Source of the DNA: Leucogyrophana mollusca
Lineage: Eukaryota; Basidiomycota; Agaricomycetes; Boletales
NCBI GenBank assembly: GCA_021014945.1
Contig: MU266681.1
Coordinates: forward strand, 1 to 22,938
Length of the DNA: 22,938 nucleotides
Direction of reading: 5' to 3'
Positions 21,457 through 22,938 of this stretch are shown here, in pieces (position 1 is the first letter of the stretch; the number at the start of each line of letters is the position of its first letter). Made by a program: the position numbers and the translations under genes. Under the pieces are notes generated by a model, which worked only from the letters and a program-made list of their open reading frames with translations, did no database searches and was not told the origin of the DNA.

Positions 21457-22249
21457 ATGCAGCCTATCATCTTGTACGACATACCGAGCAAGTTACCAGG
21501 AAATTACTGGACGCCCAATCCCGCGAAATCCAGGTGAGACCCATAGCACCACCCTCCTCATATGCTTGGGTCACGACGAACCACGCGGTAGGTTTAGCCT
21601 GAATTTCAAGGGACTGCCGTTTGAGACCAAGTGGATCGAGTACCCCGATATCGCGGGCGTCCTGCAAGCCATTGGAGCAAAGCCCTCGTTGATGTCGGAT
21701 GGGAGCCAAGTCTACACTGTTCCCGTCATCCAAGACCCCAATACAGGGGCAGTTATAACCGACTCCTTCGCCATTGCCGAGTATCTGGATAGGACGTATC
21801 CCGAGAAACCGTTGTTCCCTCACGGCACGTCCACCCTAATCCATGTCTTCGATCGCGCATTCTTGGCAGCCGGGCGCGACTCCAAGTTACTAGTCCTTGT
21901 CAGGATGGCAGAGATCCTGAACCCCGTGAGCGAAGAGTACTTTAAGCGAACAAGGGAGGAGGGATATGGAATGAAATGGGAAGACTTCAGTCCGGAAGGC
22001 CCCAAACGTGACGCAGACTGGGAAAGCTTGAAGGCAGCGCACAATGCGATGAACGGGTGGTACGAGAAGGGCGGGAAGTGGATTATGGGGGAGGCATTCA
22101 GTTATGCTGATATCATCGTGGCCTGCGAGATACTGTGGTACAAACGAGTCTTCCACGAGGATGAGTGGGTAAACTATAGCACATGGAATGAAGGGAGGTG
22201 GCCCAAGCTGTTGGCGGCAGTTCAGGAAGAGTGCACACTGGATCTGTAA
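21457..22249 (+). CDS. Glutathione S-transferase, fungal etherase/FuA-like
   Basis: Cytosolic GST that should conjugate or reduce electrophiles with glutathione. Exons 21457-21533 and 21592-22249, with one GT-AG intron of 58 nt; 244 residues, normal for the family. The start ATG opens MQPIILYDIPSKLPGNYW, the usual beta-1 strand of this class. The thioredoxin-like N-domain has TPNPAKSR in the place where FuA members usually have SPNTWK-R, then LNFKGLPFETKWIEYPDI, cis-Pro in YTVPVIQDP, and the glutathione-binding DSFAIAEYLD. The helical C-domain has LNPVSEEYFKRTREEGYG, SYADIIVACEILWYKRV and EGRWPKLL, as in basidiomycete GSTFuA/LigE-like proteins. It lies 608 bp after the PKS on the same strand and could act in polyketide tailoring or self-protection, or be an unrelated detoxification gene. 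Confidence 0.92.
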
Positions 22250-22938
22250 TGTATCGGAGGGCGCGGAGTGAGATTGATTGTACACTGTAAAAATGCGGGC
22301 ATGTACCTCGGTTGCATTTGCCACGAGCTTGCAGTGTAAACTCAGCTTACCTGAATGTGCGTTCCTCCTTATACGTTGATAAGCGTGCACATTGCCGTAT
22401 TTCATTTCGTGAAAATATGTACTCGTCTGTATCATAATGTTATGCAGACTCGTCCCGCTTACCATCGGGATGGCGAGTTAAACGGTGAGTATCTGATCTG
22501 AGAGCGCCCAAATTGTTAGTCAGGATGCTACAGGATGCTACTCGCCTCATAGACATCGACCTCCCTCAGTCAGATACGGCATCTTTATTGACAATGGTGA
22601 CAGACAAGTCGCAGCTGCCACCAGATCTCCTGGGCCTCCAAGTCAACGGTGTCACAGACAGGATTTCTCAAAGGCCCAGCAAAAGAGATGACATCGATGA
22701 TAGGTTCAACAAGCGTGAATGAGCGGAACTTCAAAATTTGAGATGCTCGGAAGCTCATCTCCTTGACGGTTATGGAGTGGCCGGTACCCTGTTCCAGCTC
22801 GGGGTTCTTTCGGGTGCCAAGCTCGAGAATCTCTCGAATCCGAGCACGGATCAATTACATACACCCCGAAGGACCTTGACCACCCCTCCGAAAAAACAAA
22901 GAAAAGGTCGTCCGGGAGCATTAAAATGGTATATAAGA
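22250..22938. other. Right-end flank with weak, unrecognised ORFs
   Basis: Almost 690 bp after the GST. A minus-strand frame (22585-22854) reads ELGTRKNPELEQGTGHSITV and LKFRSFTLVEPIIDVISFAG, and an upstream exon starting at an ATG near 22921 could be joined to it through GT-AG sites. It could be the 3' end of a leftward gene entering from outside the window or a chance ORF; I recognise no family. A 10-bp exact tandem duplication, CAGGATGCTA twice, lies at 22521-22540. Confidence 0.3.

Noticed and set aside
1..22938. tRNA, rRNA, CRISPR array, phage or bacterial-operon features
   Set aside because: No cloverleaf B-box, rRNA segment, spaced short repeats or bacterial gene organisation was found; the intron pattern is fungal.

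Overview
The window looks like genomic DNA of a mushroom-forming basidiomycete (Agaricomycetes). Every intact gene is cut by many short GT-AG introns (about 45-76 nt), exons as small as 17 and 25 nt occur, and the gene content fits: a SAT-KS-AT-PT-ACP-TE polyketide synthase of orsellinic-acid-synthase architecture, a fungal GST close to the etherase/FuA type, a carboxypeptidase-Y-like protease and a fungal kinesin. I rebuilt the gene models by hand from splice signals, reading phase and protein-family continuity. No database search was possible.

Layout. (1) 1-5.1 kb is repeat-rich: a 3 x ~101 bp tandem repeat (214-515), a dispersed repeat with a palindromic core in two copies (851-960, 1621-1727), and a ~185 bp sequence present as direct copies at 1789 and 4610. 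Between the last two lies a broken pogo/Tigger-like DDE transposase (2614-3700). This tract is visibly CpG-poor and its lesions look like CpG-to-TpG/CpA decay. (2) 5173-7308 (-) is an intact 11-exon serine carboxypeptidase (S10) with the full Ser/Asp/His triad. (3) 7885-8753 (-) is a 6-exon small secreted cysteine-rich protein with granulin-like CC doublets and a GPI-like tail. (4) 9699-12659 (+) is a 9-exon kinesin, probably of the kinesin-7/Kip2 type; the promoter it shares with gene 3 carries two inverted ACGCGT (MCB-like) boxes. (5) 12660-14296 has no gene I can support, but about 190 bp before the next gene there is a CGG-N11-CCG inverted repeat of the Gal4/Zn2Cys6 kind. (6) 14297-20848 (+) is an intact 8-exon, 2,047-residue non-reducing PKS. 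(7) 21457-22249 (+) is a 2-exon glutathione S-transferase. (8) The right end has only a weak, unrecognised ORF.

How they fit together. Carboxypeptidase and kinesin are ordinary housekeeping genes, so the PKS sits beside conserved genes, and any biosynthetic cluster would have to extend rightwards past the GST and out of the window. The PKS and GST are co-directional, 608 bp apart, and could cooperate, but that is inference. The points most worth following are the PKS itself (SAT nucleophile Ser instead of the usual Cys), its Gal4-like promoter palindrome, the MCB pair before the kinesin, and the uncharacterised cysteine-rich secreted protein.
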